Shown here in pieces: positions 24,219 through 31,841 of a stretch of 47,519 bases of DNA. The notes below the pieces were generated by a model. The model was given only the letters and a program-made list of their open reading frames with translations, searched no databases and was not told where the DNA came from. The position numbers and the translations under genes are program-made. Position 1 is the first letter of the stretch. Each line of letters opens with the position of its first letter. The stretch lies in contig USBY01000010.1 in the NCBI GenBank assembly GCA_900553015.1, positions 1 to 47,519 on the forward strand. The letters run 5' to 3'. The DNA comes from an uncultured Clostridium sp. GTDB taxonomy: Bacteria > Bacillota > Clostridia > TANB77 > CAG-508.

Positions 24219-24800
24219 ATGCTATTTAAAGACAGATTCGAAAAAATGACCCGTAAAGACTTGGAAGAGGAAATCCGCGTATATAAGGATTTCTCCAAGT
24301 ATACGCGGAAAGATCTGGAGAAGGAATTAAGAGTTCTTCTTCCAGATATTAATTTGAACGAATTTTCTGACCAGGAGTTGGAAGATTTGCTAAGAAGCAA
24401 TTATACCTTCGCGGAGTATAGCACCGAAGAGCTTCGGGAAGAAGCAAGGAGACATGAACGCTTCGAAGAGTGGACCAGAGAAGAGCTCGAAGAAGATTAT
24501 GAACAGTTAGAGCAGCCACAATCAAAGGTTGAACGATATAAGACTATAAGATGGATTCTTATAGCAGTGCTCTGTGCTTTTTTAGGATACTACTATGGAA
24601 GCATGAATACAAAGCTTGAATATCTCGAACAGAGGACCGAGCAACTTCAGCAGGAGCTTACTGTGATGGAACAGGAAAATAATCTGTTGGAAGACAGAGT
24701 TGATACTCTGTCAGACATTATAGATTTGATAATAATCTATATAACGTCTGACGACATTCCAGAAGCAGAAAATCCGGGAACATCAGCACAAATCATCTGA
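24219..24800 (+). CDS. Membrane protein with five ~18-residue repeats and a coiled coil
   Basis: This 193-residue protein opens with five tandem helical repeats of 18 (once 21) residues: FEKMTRKDLEEEIRVYKD, FSKYTRKDLEKELRV..., LNEFSDQELEDLLRSNYT, FAEYSTEELREEARRHER and FEEWTREELEEDYEQLEQ. The consensus is F-x-x-aromatic-S/T-x-x-E/D-L-x-x-E. A single membrane helix follows (~108-125, TIRWILIAVLCAFLGYYYG), then an outside or inside coiled coil (YLEQRTEQLQQELTVMEQEN) and a polar end. I know no family with this plan. The repeats could be a scaffold for protein binding; topology suggests a membrane-tethered structural role. Higher G+C than core genes. The DNA encoding repeats 1-2 forms a 10-bp inverted repeat at 24274-24309. 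Confidence 0.68.
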   Translation: MLFKDRFEKMTRKDLEEEIRVYKDFSKYTRKDLEKELRVLLPDINLNEFSDQELEDLLRSNYTFAEYSTEELREEARRHERFEEWTREELEEDYEQLEQPQSKVERYKTIRWILIAVLCAFLGYYYGSMNTKLEYLEQRTEQLQQELTVMEQENNLLEDRVDTLSDIIDLIIIYITSDDIPEAENPGTSAQII

Positions 24801-24824
24801 AAACCCAAAACTTCACATCTTTTT

Positions 24825-24855
24825 CCCCCGGCGAAAGCCGGGGGCATTTCCTTTT
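24825..24855 (+). terminator. Terminator after the repeat-protein gene
   Basis: CCCCCGGC with a GAAA tetraloop and GCCGGGGG, an unusually G+C-rich and stable stem for this genome, then CATTTCCTTTTTT. Confidence 0.85.
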
Positions 24856-24885
24856 TTAAAAATAAAAATTTTATAAAAAACGAAA

Positions 24886-24920
24886 TTTTGTTTGACAAAC
24901 AAAAAATCATATGATAGTAT
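24886..24920 (+). promoter_or_regulatory. lexA promoter with overlapping palindromic operator
   Basis: TTGACA (24892-24897), 17-base spacer, TAGTAT (24915-24920). A perfect 19-base palindrome, TTTTGTTTG-A-CAAACAAAA (24886-24904), overlaps the -35, the expected place for LexA self-repression. It differs from the textbook Firmicute SOS box (GAAC-N4-GTTC), so it is a candidate site only. Confidence 0.68.
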
Positions 24921-24949
24921 GTAAAAAAATAAAGTGGAGGCGTGAACAA

Positions 24950-25591
24950 GTGAAAAAAGATAAAAGTGATTTAAATAAAAGAGAGGTAGCAATCTTAAAC
25001 TTTATATCAAAACAAATAAAAGCAAACCAATATCCACCATCAGTAAGAGAAATTTGTAAAGCTGTAGGGCTAAATTCAACAGCAACAGTACATGGATATT
25101 TAGAGAAATTAGAGCAAAAAGGTTATATAAGAAAAGAATCTCAAAAAGGAAGAGCATTAAGAGTTGTTAATGAAGATGATGTTATAAGAAAACCAAAAGA
25201 TTTATATTCTGGTAAAGAATTGGTAGATGTACCAGTTGTAGGAAAAATAACTGCTGGTGCACCAATTTTAGCAGTAGAAAATATAACAGATACTTTCCCA
25301 ATTCCTTTAGACTTCGTAGGAAATTCAGAAAGCTTTATGCTAACAGTTAGAGGAGAAAGTATGATAGAAGCAGGTATTTTAGATGGTGACTATATATTAG
25401 TAAAACAACAAAATACTGCAGAAAATGGCGAAATTGTTGTAGCTTTAATAGATGACGAAGCAACAGTAAAAACATTCTATAAAGAAAAAGATTATATAAG
25501 ATTACAACCAGAGAATCGTACAATGGCTCCAATAATTGTTCCAGATTGTAAAATACTTGGTAAAGTAGCTGGAGTATTTAGAAAAATGTAG
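24950..25591 (+). CDS. lexA: SOS regulator LexA
   Basis: The 213-residue repressor has an N-terminal winged helix (SVREICKAVGLNSTATVHGY, ~31-50) and a C-terminal S24-type self-cleaving domain: scissile Ala102-Gly103 in ITAGAPILA, nucleophile Ser137 in RGESMIEAGILDGD and Lys174 in EATVKTFY. RecA filaments on DNA trigger its self-cleavage and derepress SOS genes. The start is the GTG at 24950 behind GTGGAGG. The in-frame ATG at 24911 lies in the -10 region and cannot be used. A palindrome over the -35 suggests autoregulation. A small gene follows at 25640. Confidence 0.96.
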   Translation: MKKDKSDLNKREVAILNFISKQIKANQYPPSVREICKAVGLNSTATVHGYLEKLEQKGYIRKESQKGRALRVVNEDDVIRKPKDLYSGKELVDVPVVGKITAGAPILAVENITDTFPIPLDFVGNSESFMLTVRGESMIEAGILDGDYILVKQQNTAENGEIVVALIDDEATVKTFYKEKDYIRLQPENRTMAPIIVPDCKILGKVAGVFRKM

Positions 25592-25639
25592 TATAAAATA
25601 AAACGACTTAAGACATAATATATTTTAGGTGAATATATT

Positions 25640-25804
25640 ATGAAAAAAGAAAAAGAGATTAATGAAATAGAAGTTGGGGAAGATGTAAGTAGAAATGGTG
25701 AATTCATACCAACAAAATTTGCGTGGATAAGCTTAGGCTTTCAAAAAGAGAATGCAAAGCGCTTACAAAATATAACCAAAAAAGATGATAAACATAGTAA
25801 GTAA
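25640..25804 (+). CDS. Small 54-residue protein after lexA
   Basis: An ATG behind TTAGGTGA opens a 54-residue frame: MKKEKEINEIEVGEDVSRNG, then EFIPTKFAWISLGFQKENAK, then a basic end. It starts 48 bases after lexA and stops before a shared terminator, so it may be SOS-controlled with lexA. It has no membrane helix, unlike known LexA-neighbour division inhibitors such as YneA. No family recognised; coding potential rests on ribosome-binding site, context and codon pattern. Confidence 0.55.
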   Translation: MKKEKEINEIEVGEDVSRNGEFIPTKFAWISLGFQKENAKRLQNITKKDDKHSK

Positions 25805-25818
25805 ATATAATAGGAATT

Positions 25819-25886
25819 AAATGTGGTTTTATTAGTAGAAAGAAATTTAAATTTCATTTCTGCAATTTAATAAATCCACATTTTTT
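25819..25886 (+). terminator. Long terminator hairpin of the lexA transcript
   Basis: AAATGTGG and TTTATTA pair with TAATAAA and CCACATTT, continued by GTAGAAA/TTTCTGC inside, then a T run. Confidence 0.78.
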
Positions 25887-25945
25887 ACTTGAAAGACAAC
25901 CTAAAAAATGATAAAATGAAAACGTTAGAAAAGGAGGAAGTAAGT

Positions 25946-26287
25946 ATGGATAGTAAAAGCAAAGAAATCTATTCTGAACTTAGTGCTTTTTTGGATAGTA
26001 TAGATGAAGAAAGAAGAAACAAAATACCAGAAGACTTAAGGGAATTAATAAATAGTAAAAAAGACGATAATTATACACCTAAATATCCAAAAGGAACTCC
26101 TTTAGAAAAATTAAAAATGAAAAAAGAAACAAAGGATATGGTTAATTTACTAAACTTTAATTATTGGTGTGAAAACGAACAACAAAGAAAAGAATTAATG
26201 GAACGAATAGCAAATGGCAAGAAAAATGAAGGGGCAAAAGTAAATGCATTCGATAAGATAAAAAATATATTTAAAAAGAAAAGCTAA
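25946..26287 (+). CDS. Small acidic/basic protein of unknown function
   Basis: The 113-residue product begins at 25946 behind AAAAGGAGG; upstream in-frame ATGs have no such site. It is soluble and highly charged: SELSAFLDSIDEERRNKIPE, then YPKGTPLEKLKMKKETKDMV, then LLNFNYWCENEQQRKELMER, ending IKNIFKKKS. I recognise no characterised family, although the NYWC segment recalls small uncharacterised clostridial proteins. It is monocistronic, between two terminators. Confidence 0.68.
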   Translation: MDSKSKEIYSELSAFLDSIDEERRNKIPEDLRELINSKKDDNYTPKYPKGTPLEKLKMKKETKDMVNLLNFNYWCENEQQRKELMERIANGKKNEGAKVNAFDKIKNIFKKKS

Positions 26288-26302
26288 AAGCTTTTCTTTT
26301 TT
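26273..26302. terminator. Bidirectional terminator overlapping the 113-residue gene's stop
   Basis: AAAAAGAAAAGC pairs with GCTTTTCTTTTT around TAAAA. It serves both this gene and the converging ABC exporter operon. Confidence 0.82.
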
Positions 26303-26305
26303 GTA

Positions 26306-28006
26306 TTAAATAATATTAAATTGGCTCTTATACATATTATAATATGCTCCTTTTTTATTAATTAATTCATCATGAGTTCCAACTTCTACAATATTACCAT
26401 TTTCTATAAAAACAATAAAATCGCAGTTCTTTATTGTAGATAATCTGTGTGCAATAATTATTGATGTAGAATTTTCTGTTAATTTTAAAATAGCTTTTTT
26501 TATCATATCCTCAGTTAGTAAATCAATATTACTTGTAGCTTCATCCAAAATTAAGATAGGAGGTTTTATTAGCATAATTCTGGCAATGTTTAATAACTGT
26601 ACTTCGCCTTCAGAAAGCATATCAGAATTTGATATATACGTATCATAGCCATCAGGTAATTTTTCTATAAAAGAATCAGCAAAAGCTAGTTTAGCTGCTT
26701 GTTTAATTTCTTCTATACTTGCATTAGGTTTTCCATATGCAATATTTTCCATTATAGTACCTTGAAAAATCTTAGTATCTTGAAGAACCATACCGATATT
26801 TTTTCTTAAATTATTAATATTAATATCTTTTATATTTGTATTATCAATTAATATTTCACCACTAGATATTTCGTAAAATCTATTTAATAAATTAATTATT
26901 GTAGTTTTACCAGAACCTGTTTTACCAACTATAGCAATACTTTTTCCATTAGGAATATATAAATTAAAATCTTGTATAAAAGGTTTATCAGTATACGAAA
27001 AATATACATTTTTAAATTCTATAGAATAATTAGGTTTTTCTGGCAGTTTAATACTATTACTAGAAGGTAGATTTTCTATAATAGGAGTAGTTATAAATTT
27101 TAAAATCCTTTTGTAAGAAGCAATAGCAGTTTGGATTTCACTAAACACAGCTGTTATCTCGTTAAATGGTCTAGTAAACAAATTAGTATATATTAAAAAA
27201 GTAGAGATATTACCAATTGTTAAATTTCCGTTTTTACAAAATATAATTCCAAGCATAGCAATTATTATATAAGAAAGGTTTGAAACGAACCTAGTACTTG
27301 GATTTGTAAGTGAAGAATAAAACTGCGTTTTATACCCATAGTTATATAATTCAGAATTTTTTTCTTTAAAATTTTTGCTAGATATTTCATTATAATTAAA
27401 ATTATCGAAAGTCTTTTTACCACTTATTAATTCATCAGTATATGCATTTAACTTTGCTAATAAATCAGCTCTTTTAACAAACATATTATTTGTATGTGAA
27501 ACAATATATTTAGATATAGCAAACATTAGCAAAGATAATACTATAAGTAAAACTGTTAAAGGTATATTTAAATTTATCATTATATAAGTAGCTAATATAA
27601 TTGTAAATATTCCACTTATAATTTTAGAAACACTTTGCATAGTTCCATTAGAAATATTTTCTATATCTGTAGAAAACATGTTTATAATTTCGCCTTTTTC
27701 AAAGTTTTCCAAAATAGATAGAGGTAAATTATTTATTTTATTAAAAAGAATAGTCCTAATATTTCGAGAAAGCTTTGTAGCATAACTAGTTAAAAAATAA
27801 TTTAATAAAAAATTACTAATAAATAGAAAAATAAATATTAGAGCAAGACTAATAAAATAATTTATTAAAGTTGTATTTGTTCCTAGTTTATCTATTAAAT
27901 TACCTATTATAACAGGATAAGTAATACTTAAGCCTGCAGAAAGGACAGAAAAAATAATTATTAATAAAATATAAAATTTAGAAAACTTAAATTTAAATAA
28001 TTTCAT
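26306..28006 (-). CDS. ABC exporter subunit (MdlB-like), second gene
   Basis: The 566-residue protein fuses a six-helix membrane domain to an ATPase: Walker A VGKTGSGKT (~365), Walker B ILILDEATSNID with the catalytic Glu, and switch His in IIAHRLST. Its signature motif is degenerate, LSEGE instead of LSGGQ. Its partner gene ends 3 bases upstream and has the complementary defects, so together they fit a heterodimeric exporter with one active and one degenerate ATP site, as in TM287/288 and similar multidrug or lipid exporters. The substrate is not readable. RBS AAAGGAG lies in the end of the partner gene. Confidence 0.9.
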   Translation of the reverse strand: MKLFKFKFSKFYILLIIIFSVLSAGLSITYPVIIGNLIDKLGTNTTLINYFISLALIFIFLFISNFLLNYFLTSYATKLSRNIRTILFNKINNLPLSILENFEKGEIINMFSTDIENISNGTMQSVSKIISGIFTIILATYIMINLNIPLTVLLIVLSLLMFAISKYIVSHTNNMFVKRADLLAKLNAYTDELISGKKTFDNFNYNEISSKNFKEKNSELYNYGYKTQFYSSLTNPSTRFVSNLSYIIIAMLGIIFCKNGNLTIGNISTFLIYTNLFTRPFNEITAVFSEIQTAIASYKRILKFITTPIIENLPSSNSIKLPEKPNYSIEFKNVYFSYTDKPFIQDFNLYIPNGKSIAIVGKTGSGKTTIINLLNRFYEISSGEILIDNTNIKDININNLRKNIGMVLQDTKIFQGTIMENIAYGKPNASIEEIKQAAKLAFADSFIEKLPDGYDTYISNSDMLSEGEVQLLNIARIMLIKPPILILDEATSNIDLLTEDMIKKAILKLTENSTSIIIAHRLSTIKNCDFIVFIENGNIVEVGTHDELINKKGAYYNMYKSQFNII

Positions 28007-28009
28007 AAA

Positions 28010-29728
28010 TTATGCTCCTTTGCTTACGCTGTTTTGAAGTTCATATATTTTTTTATATAATTCAGAATTGTTTAATAGCTCGGTATGTGTACCGATATTT
28101 TCAATTTTTCCATTATTAAAAACTAAAATTCTAGAACAGTTTTTGATTGTAGATGTTTTTTGTGAGGCTATAAATGTTGTAATATTATGTTCTTTAGAAT
28201 ACTTAAAAATATTTTGTAATACTTGTGATTCTGTATATAAATCTAATGCGCTTGTAACATCATCAAAAATTAACACTTTAGGGTTACCAATAAAACCTCT
28301 TGCAATATTTATACGTTGCTTTTGACCACCAGATAAATTAGATGCATTATTTTGTAAAACAAAGTTTAAGGTGTTTTCTTTTTGATTAACAAATTCATTT
28401 GCATTAGAAAGCTCCAGACTTTTTTGTATTTCTTCTTTAGAAGTAACTCTACCTAAATCAATGTTTTCAAAAATTGTAGCTGTAATAAAATCTGGCTTTT
28501 GACCAATATATGTTATGTTAGATTTTAAAAAGTTTGAATCATATTTTCTTATATCTTCACCATATAATTTTAAGCTACCAGAAGAAACATTTAAAGAATT
28601 GTTTAGAAGTCTTAAAAAAGTGCTTTTCCCTGAACCTGTAAGACCTATAATACCAATAGTTTCGCCAGGTTTTATTTTTAATGATATATCTCTTAAATTG
28701 TTAGTAGTAAAATATGAAAAATTTACATTAGATATATCAAAAATATAGTTGTTAGGTTTAAAGTCTTTAAGGTTACCAGTTTGTTTATTCTCTTTTAGGT
28801 TAAATAATTCTATTATACGTTTTGAAGAAGCGAAAGCTTTTGTGTAAATTGCAACTAAGTTTGAAAGTACAACAACAGCTAATAGCATCTCAGAAATGTA
28901 ATTTATTATTGCAATAATTTCACCTTTAGATAAATTTCCAAATCCAAACTCGACATTGCTTATATTCAAAACTATTAGTGTAGTAAAGTTTAAAATAAAT
29001 ATAGAAACAGGATTTAGTAAAAAAGATAAAATAGTTGCAAGTTTATTATAGATATATGTTAGATTATTTACTTTATCAAATTTTGTTTTTTCTGTATTTT
29101 GTGTTACAAAACTACGAATTAATTTAATATTAGTTAAGTTTTCTTTTATTCTTAAGGTTAGCTTGTCTAACTGTAAATTAGCTTTTTGATAAATTTTACT
29201 CGCAGATTTTGCAATTATCAAAATTACTAGAAATAGTATAATACTTGCTACAAGAACATTTATTGCAATTTGTATGTTTATTAATGAAATCATAATAATT
29301 GAGCCAATAAAAATAAATGGAACTCTTATTACTAATCTTATAAACATAGCAATTCCTGTTTCTAAATTAGTAACATCATTAATAATTCGATTTACTATGG
29401 CAGAACTACCAATGCTATTTAATTTATTAGAAGGAACTTTTTGAATATGAGCAAATAATTTTTCGCGTAAAGTTTTGCTATATCCTTGCGAAGTAATTGC
29501 AGCTATGTATTGCGCACTACAAGCGAAAATAAGTCCTAATAATACAAGTATAATTAATCCAATAGAGTAATATATAAGCTCTGTAGAAGAAAATGTATTA
29601 TAATTATCAATAAAAAAGGCAATAATAATTGGCAATAGTACTTCTATTATTGCTTCTAACAATTTTAATATTGGTCCAACTATTAAATTTATTTTATATT
29701 TTTTTAAATATTTTAATAATGTCTTCAT
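28010..29728 (-). CDS. ABC exporter subunit (MdlA-like), first gene
   Basis: This 572-residue exporter half has six membrane helices and an ATPase with Walker A LTGSGKST, a canonical signature NLSGGQKQRINIARG, Walker B VLIFDDVTSALD (catalytic Glu replaced by Asp) and an H-loop reading IASQKTST (His replaced by Gln). The losses match the degenerate site of heterodimeric exporters and complement those of the neighbouring subunit. The start MKTLLKYLKKYK at 29728 follows AAAGGAT; the frame to 29761 has no ribosome-binding site. First gene of a two-gene minus-strand operon. Confidence 0.9.
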   Translation of the reverse strand: MKTLLKYLKKYKINLIVGPILKLLEAIIEVLLPIIIAFFIDNYNTFSSTELIYYSIGLIILVLLGLIFACSAQYIAAITSQGYSKTLREKLFAHIQKVPSNKLNSIGSSAIVNRIINDVTNLETGIAMFIRLVIRVPFIFIGSIIMISLINIQIAINVLVASIILFLVILIIAKSASKIYQKANLQLDKLTLRIKENLTNIKLIRSFVTQNTEKTKFDKVNNLTYIYNKLATILSFLLNPVSIFILNFTTLIVLNISNVEFGFGNLSKGEIIAIINYISEMLLAVVVLSNLVAIYTKAFASSKRIIELFNLKENKQTGNLKDFKPNNYIFDISNVNFSYFTTNNLRDISLKIKPGETIGIIGLTGSGKSTFLRLLNNSLNVSSGSLKLYGEDIRKYDSNFLKSNITYIGQKPDFITATIFENIDLGRVTSKEEIQKSLELSNANEFVNQKENTLNFVLQNNASNLSGGQKQRINIARGFIGNPKVLIFDDVTSALDLYTESQVLQNIFKYSKEHNITTFIASQKTSTIKNCSRILVFNNGKIENIGTHTELLNNSELYKKIYELQNSVSKGA

Positions 29729-29881
29729 AAAATTAAATCCTTTCGTAACTTGTAAAGTCAAAATTATTATATCATTAAAGCAATAAAAATATGTAGTTAT
29801 TTCATATAAAAAATATACATATATAAGTGGACATTTTGTGGTATATAATATAAAATGTACTATAGATTTAGGAGGAAAAAG

Positions 29882-30634
29882 ATGAAAGCTTTAGTTACAG
29901 GTGCATCATCAGGAATAGGAGAGGAAATAGCTAAAGAATTAGCAAATAGAGGATATGATATAATTCTTGTAGCTAGAAATGAAGAAAAATTAAAAGATGT
30001 TGCCTCAAAGATAAAAACAAATACTAGAATAATAACTATGGATTTATCTAATAAAGAAAATTGTGAAAAGCTATATGAGGAGACTAAAAGTGAAGACATA
30101 GATATCTTAATAAATAATGCAGGTTTCGGTGTTCACGGAAAATTTTGCGATACAGATTTAGATAAAGAAGTGCAAATGATAGAAATAAATATAACTGCAG
30201 TTCATATTTTAATGAAATTATTTTTAAAAGATATGATAAAGAAAAATAGTGGATATATTTTAAATGTTGCTTCTATGGCAGCTTTTGGACCAGGCCCATT
30301 AATGAGTGCATATTATGCTTCAAAAGCATATGTTTATAGATTATCACAAGGAGTAAAAACAGAACTTAGAAAGAATAATTCAAAGGTTAAAATTTCGGTA
30401 TTATGCCCAGGACCTGTAAGAACAAATTTTAATAAAGTAGCAGGAGTAGATTTTGCAGCACCATCATTAAGTAGTGAATATGTTGCAAAATATGCAGTAA
30501 AGAAAATGCTAAAAAATAAATTTACAATAGTTCCTGGTACTTTTATGAAAATAACTAGATTTTTCGAGAAAATAACTCCACATAATTTAGTAAGCAATGT
30601 TTCATATTTTGTAAATTACCGTAAAGATAAATGA
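29882..30634 (+). CDS. Short-chain dehydrogenase/reductase
   Basis: A 250-residue classical SDR: cofactor motif TGASSGIGEE (~6-15), NNAGFG (~84), catalytic Ser in NVASMAAFG (~137) and YxxxK as YYASK (~153). It resembles DltE/YqjQ-type oxidoreductases with an NADPH-preferring Arg after strand 2 (VARNEEKL). Substrate unknown. The start at 29882 follows TTAGGAGG; upstream in-frame ATG at 29855 has no site. The stop codon lies inside a family 2 repeat. Confidence 0.9.
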   Translation: MKALVTGASSGIGEEIAKELANRGYDIILVARNEEKLKDVASKIKTNTRIITMDLSNKENCEKLYEETKSEDIDILINNAGFGVHGKFCDTDLDKEVQMIEINITAVHILMKLFLKDMIKKNSGYILNVASMAAFGPGPLMSAYYASKAYVYRLSQGVKTELRKNNSKVKISVLCPGPVRTNFNKVAGVDFAAPSLSSEYVAKYAVKKMLKNKFTIVPGTFMKITRFFEKITPHNLVSNVSYFVNYRKDK

Positions 30635-30660
30635 ACTTTAGGGACGGGGTTAAAAGTTCA
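30632..30660. repeat. Dispersed repeat family 2, short copy
   Basis: TGAACTTT and AAAAGTTCA flank AGGGACGGGGTT. It provides the stop codon of the dehydrogenase gene and matches the longer element at 35545-35628. Confidence 0.75.
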
Positions 30661-30709
30661 AAAATAGCGATTTTATTTGAAATACTAAGTAAAATAAAGG
30701 AGAAATATT

Positions 30710-31264
30710 ATGAAATTAATGTTTGCATCAGATATACATGGAAATGCATATTTTTGTAATAAACTTAAAGAGGCATATAATAAAGAACAACCAGAAAAAT
30801 TAATTTTATTAGGAGATTTACTATATAATAAATCTCTTCTATCATTTGGAAGAAATAACGAAAGACAGAAAACAGCTGGAATTCTGAATGACTTAATGGA
30901 TTATATAATTGCAGTAAGAGGAAATTGTGATACAGATTTAGACCAAGCATTATTATATTTTCCAATAATGAGTGATTATAAAAAATTAAATGTTGATGGA
31001 TATGAATTTTTCATAACACATGGTCATTTATATAATAAATATCATTTACCACCTTCAGATAAAAAGGTAATTTTAATACATGGACATACACATGTACCAT
31101 GTATAGAAAATACAAAAGAATATATGTACCTAAATCCAGGTTCTATATCTGATCCAAGAGAAGGAAATCCTAATACTTATATGATATACGAAAATAAAGA
31201 ATTTATAATTAAAGATTTAGAAGGACACGAGTTTAAAAGCATAAATTTAGATGAATGCTATTAA
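30710..31264 (+). CDS. yfcE: YfcE/MJ0936-type phosphodiesterase
   Basis: The 184-residue metallophosphoesterase shows DIHGN (residues 8-12), GDLLYN, RGNCDTDLD, ITHGH and HGHTHVP, then LNPGSISDPREG, which is characteristic of the YfcE/MJ0936 branch. Members hydrolyse phosphodiesters with Mn2+; the physiological substrate is not settled. RBS AAAGGAG precedes the ATG. Its last 14 bases overlap the next gene, implying translational coupling. Confidence 0.9.
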   Translation: MKLMFASDIHGNAYFCNKLKEAYNKEQPEKLILLGDLLYNKSLLSFGRNNERQKTAGILNDLMDYIIAVRGNCDTDLDQALLYFPIMSDYKKLNVDGYEFFITHGHLYNKYHLPPSDKKVILIHGHTHVPCIENTKEYMYLNPGSISDPREGNPNTYMIYENKEFIIKDLEGHEFKSINLDECY

Positions 31265-31769
31265 TTATGATAAAATAAAATATCATATAGTATATGGAAA
31301 AGTAAAAAATGTATATATTCAAATAAAAAATGGTGAAGTAATAGTAAAAGCACCTAGGTTTATTACTAAAAAATACATAGATGAGATTGTAGAACAAAAA
31401 AGAAATTGGATATTAAAAAAGCTAGAAGAAAGTAAAAATGAAACCAAAGAAAGAGAATATACTAAAACAGATATAGAAAATTTAAAAAATAAATTAGAAT
31501 ATATTTTTCCGGAATTAATAAAACAAACAAATTTAGTTCCAAATAAGATAAGAATTAGAAATATAAAATACGCTTGGGGAAGTTGCTCAAGTAATAAGAA
31601 TATAACAATAAATTTGAAGCTGGTAGATAAATCAGAAGAGGAAATAAAATATGTTGTATTACATGAATTATGTCATTTAAAATATATGAATCATTCAGAT
31701 AAATTTTGGAACTTAGTAGAAAAATATATGCCAAATTATAAAGAGATAAGAAAACAATTAAAGCACTAA
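31251..31769 (+). CDS. YgjP-like (M48-related, DUF45) metallopeptidase
   Basis: This 172-residue protein has the YgjP/DUF45 layout: N-terminal strand-rich part (VYIQIKNGEVIVKAPRFIT), WGSCSSNKNITINLKL (~103-118) and the zinc motif HELCHLKYMNHSDKFW (~140-155, HExxH with a downstream His). Such proteins are thought to be zinc peptidases; partners and substrates are unknown. It overlaps yfcE by 14 bases. Its ATG sits inside the yfcE end (GATGAATGC). Confidence 0.88.
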   Translation: MNAINYDKIKYHIVYGKVKNVYIQIKNGEVIVKAPRFITKKYIDEIVEQKRNWILKKLEESKNETKEREYTKTDIENLKNKLEYIFPELIKQTNLVPNKIRIRNIKYAWGSCSSNKNITINLKLVDKSEEEIKYVVLHELCHLKYMNHSDKFWNLVEKYMPNYKEIRKQLKH

Positions 31770-31841
31770 CCAAAAATTGTTTTGGGGCTATAATTGAATG
31801 GAAACAATTAAAATACAATAGATAAGACAGGAGATACAAAA

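Noticed and set aside
24911..24949. LexA start at the upstream ATG
   Set aside because: This ATG lies in the spacer/-10 of the promoter and has no ribosome-binding site; the GTG at 24950 has a strong one.
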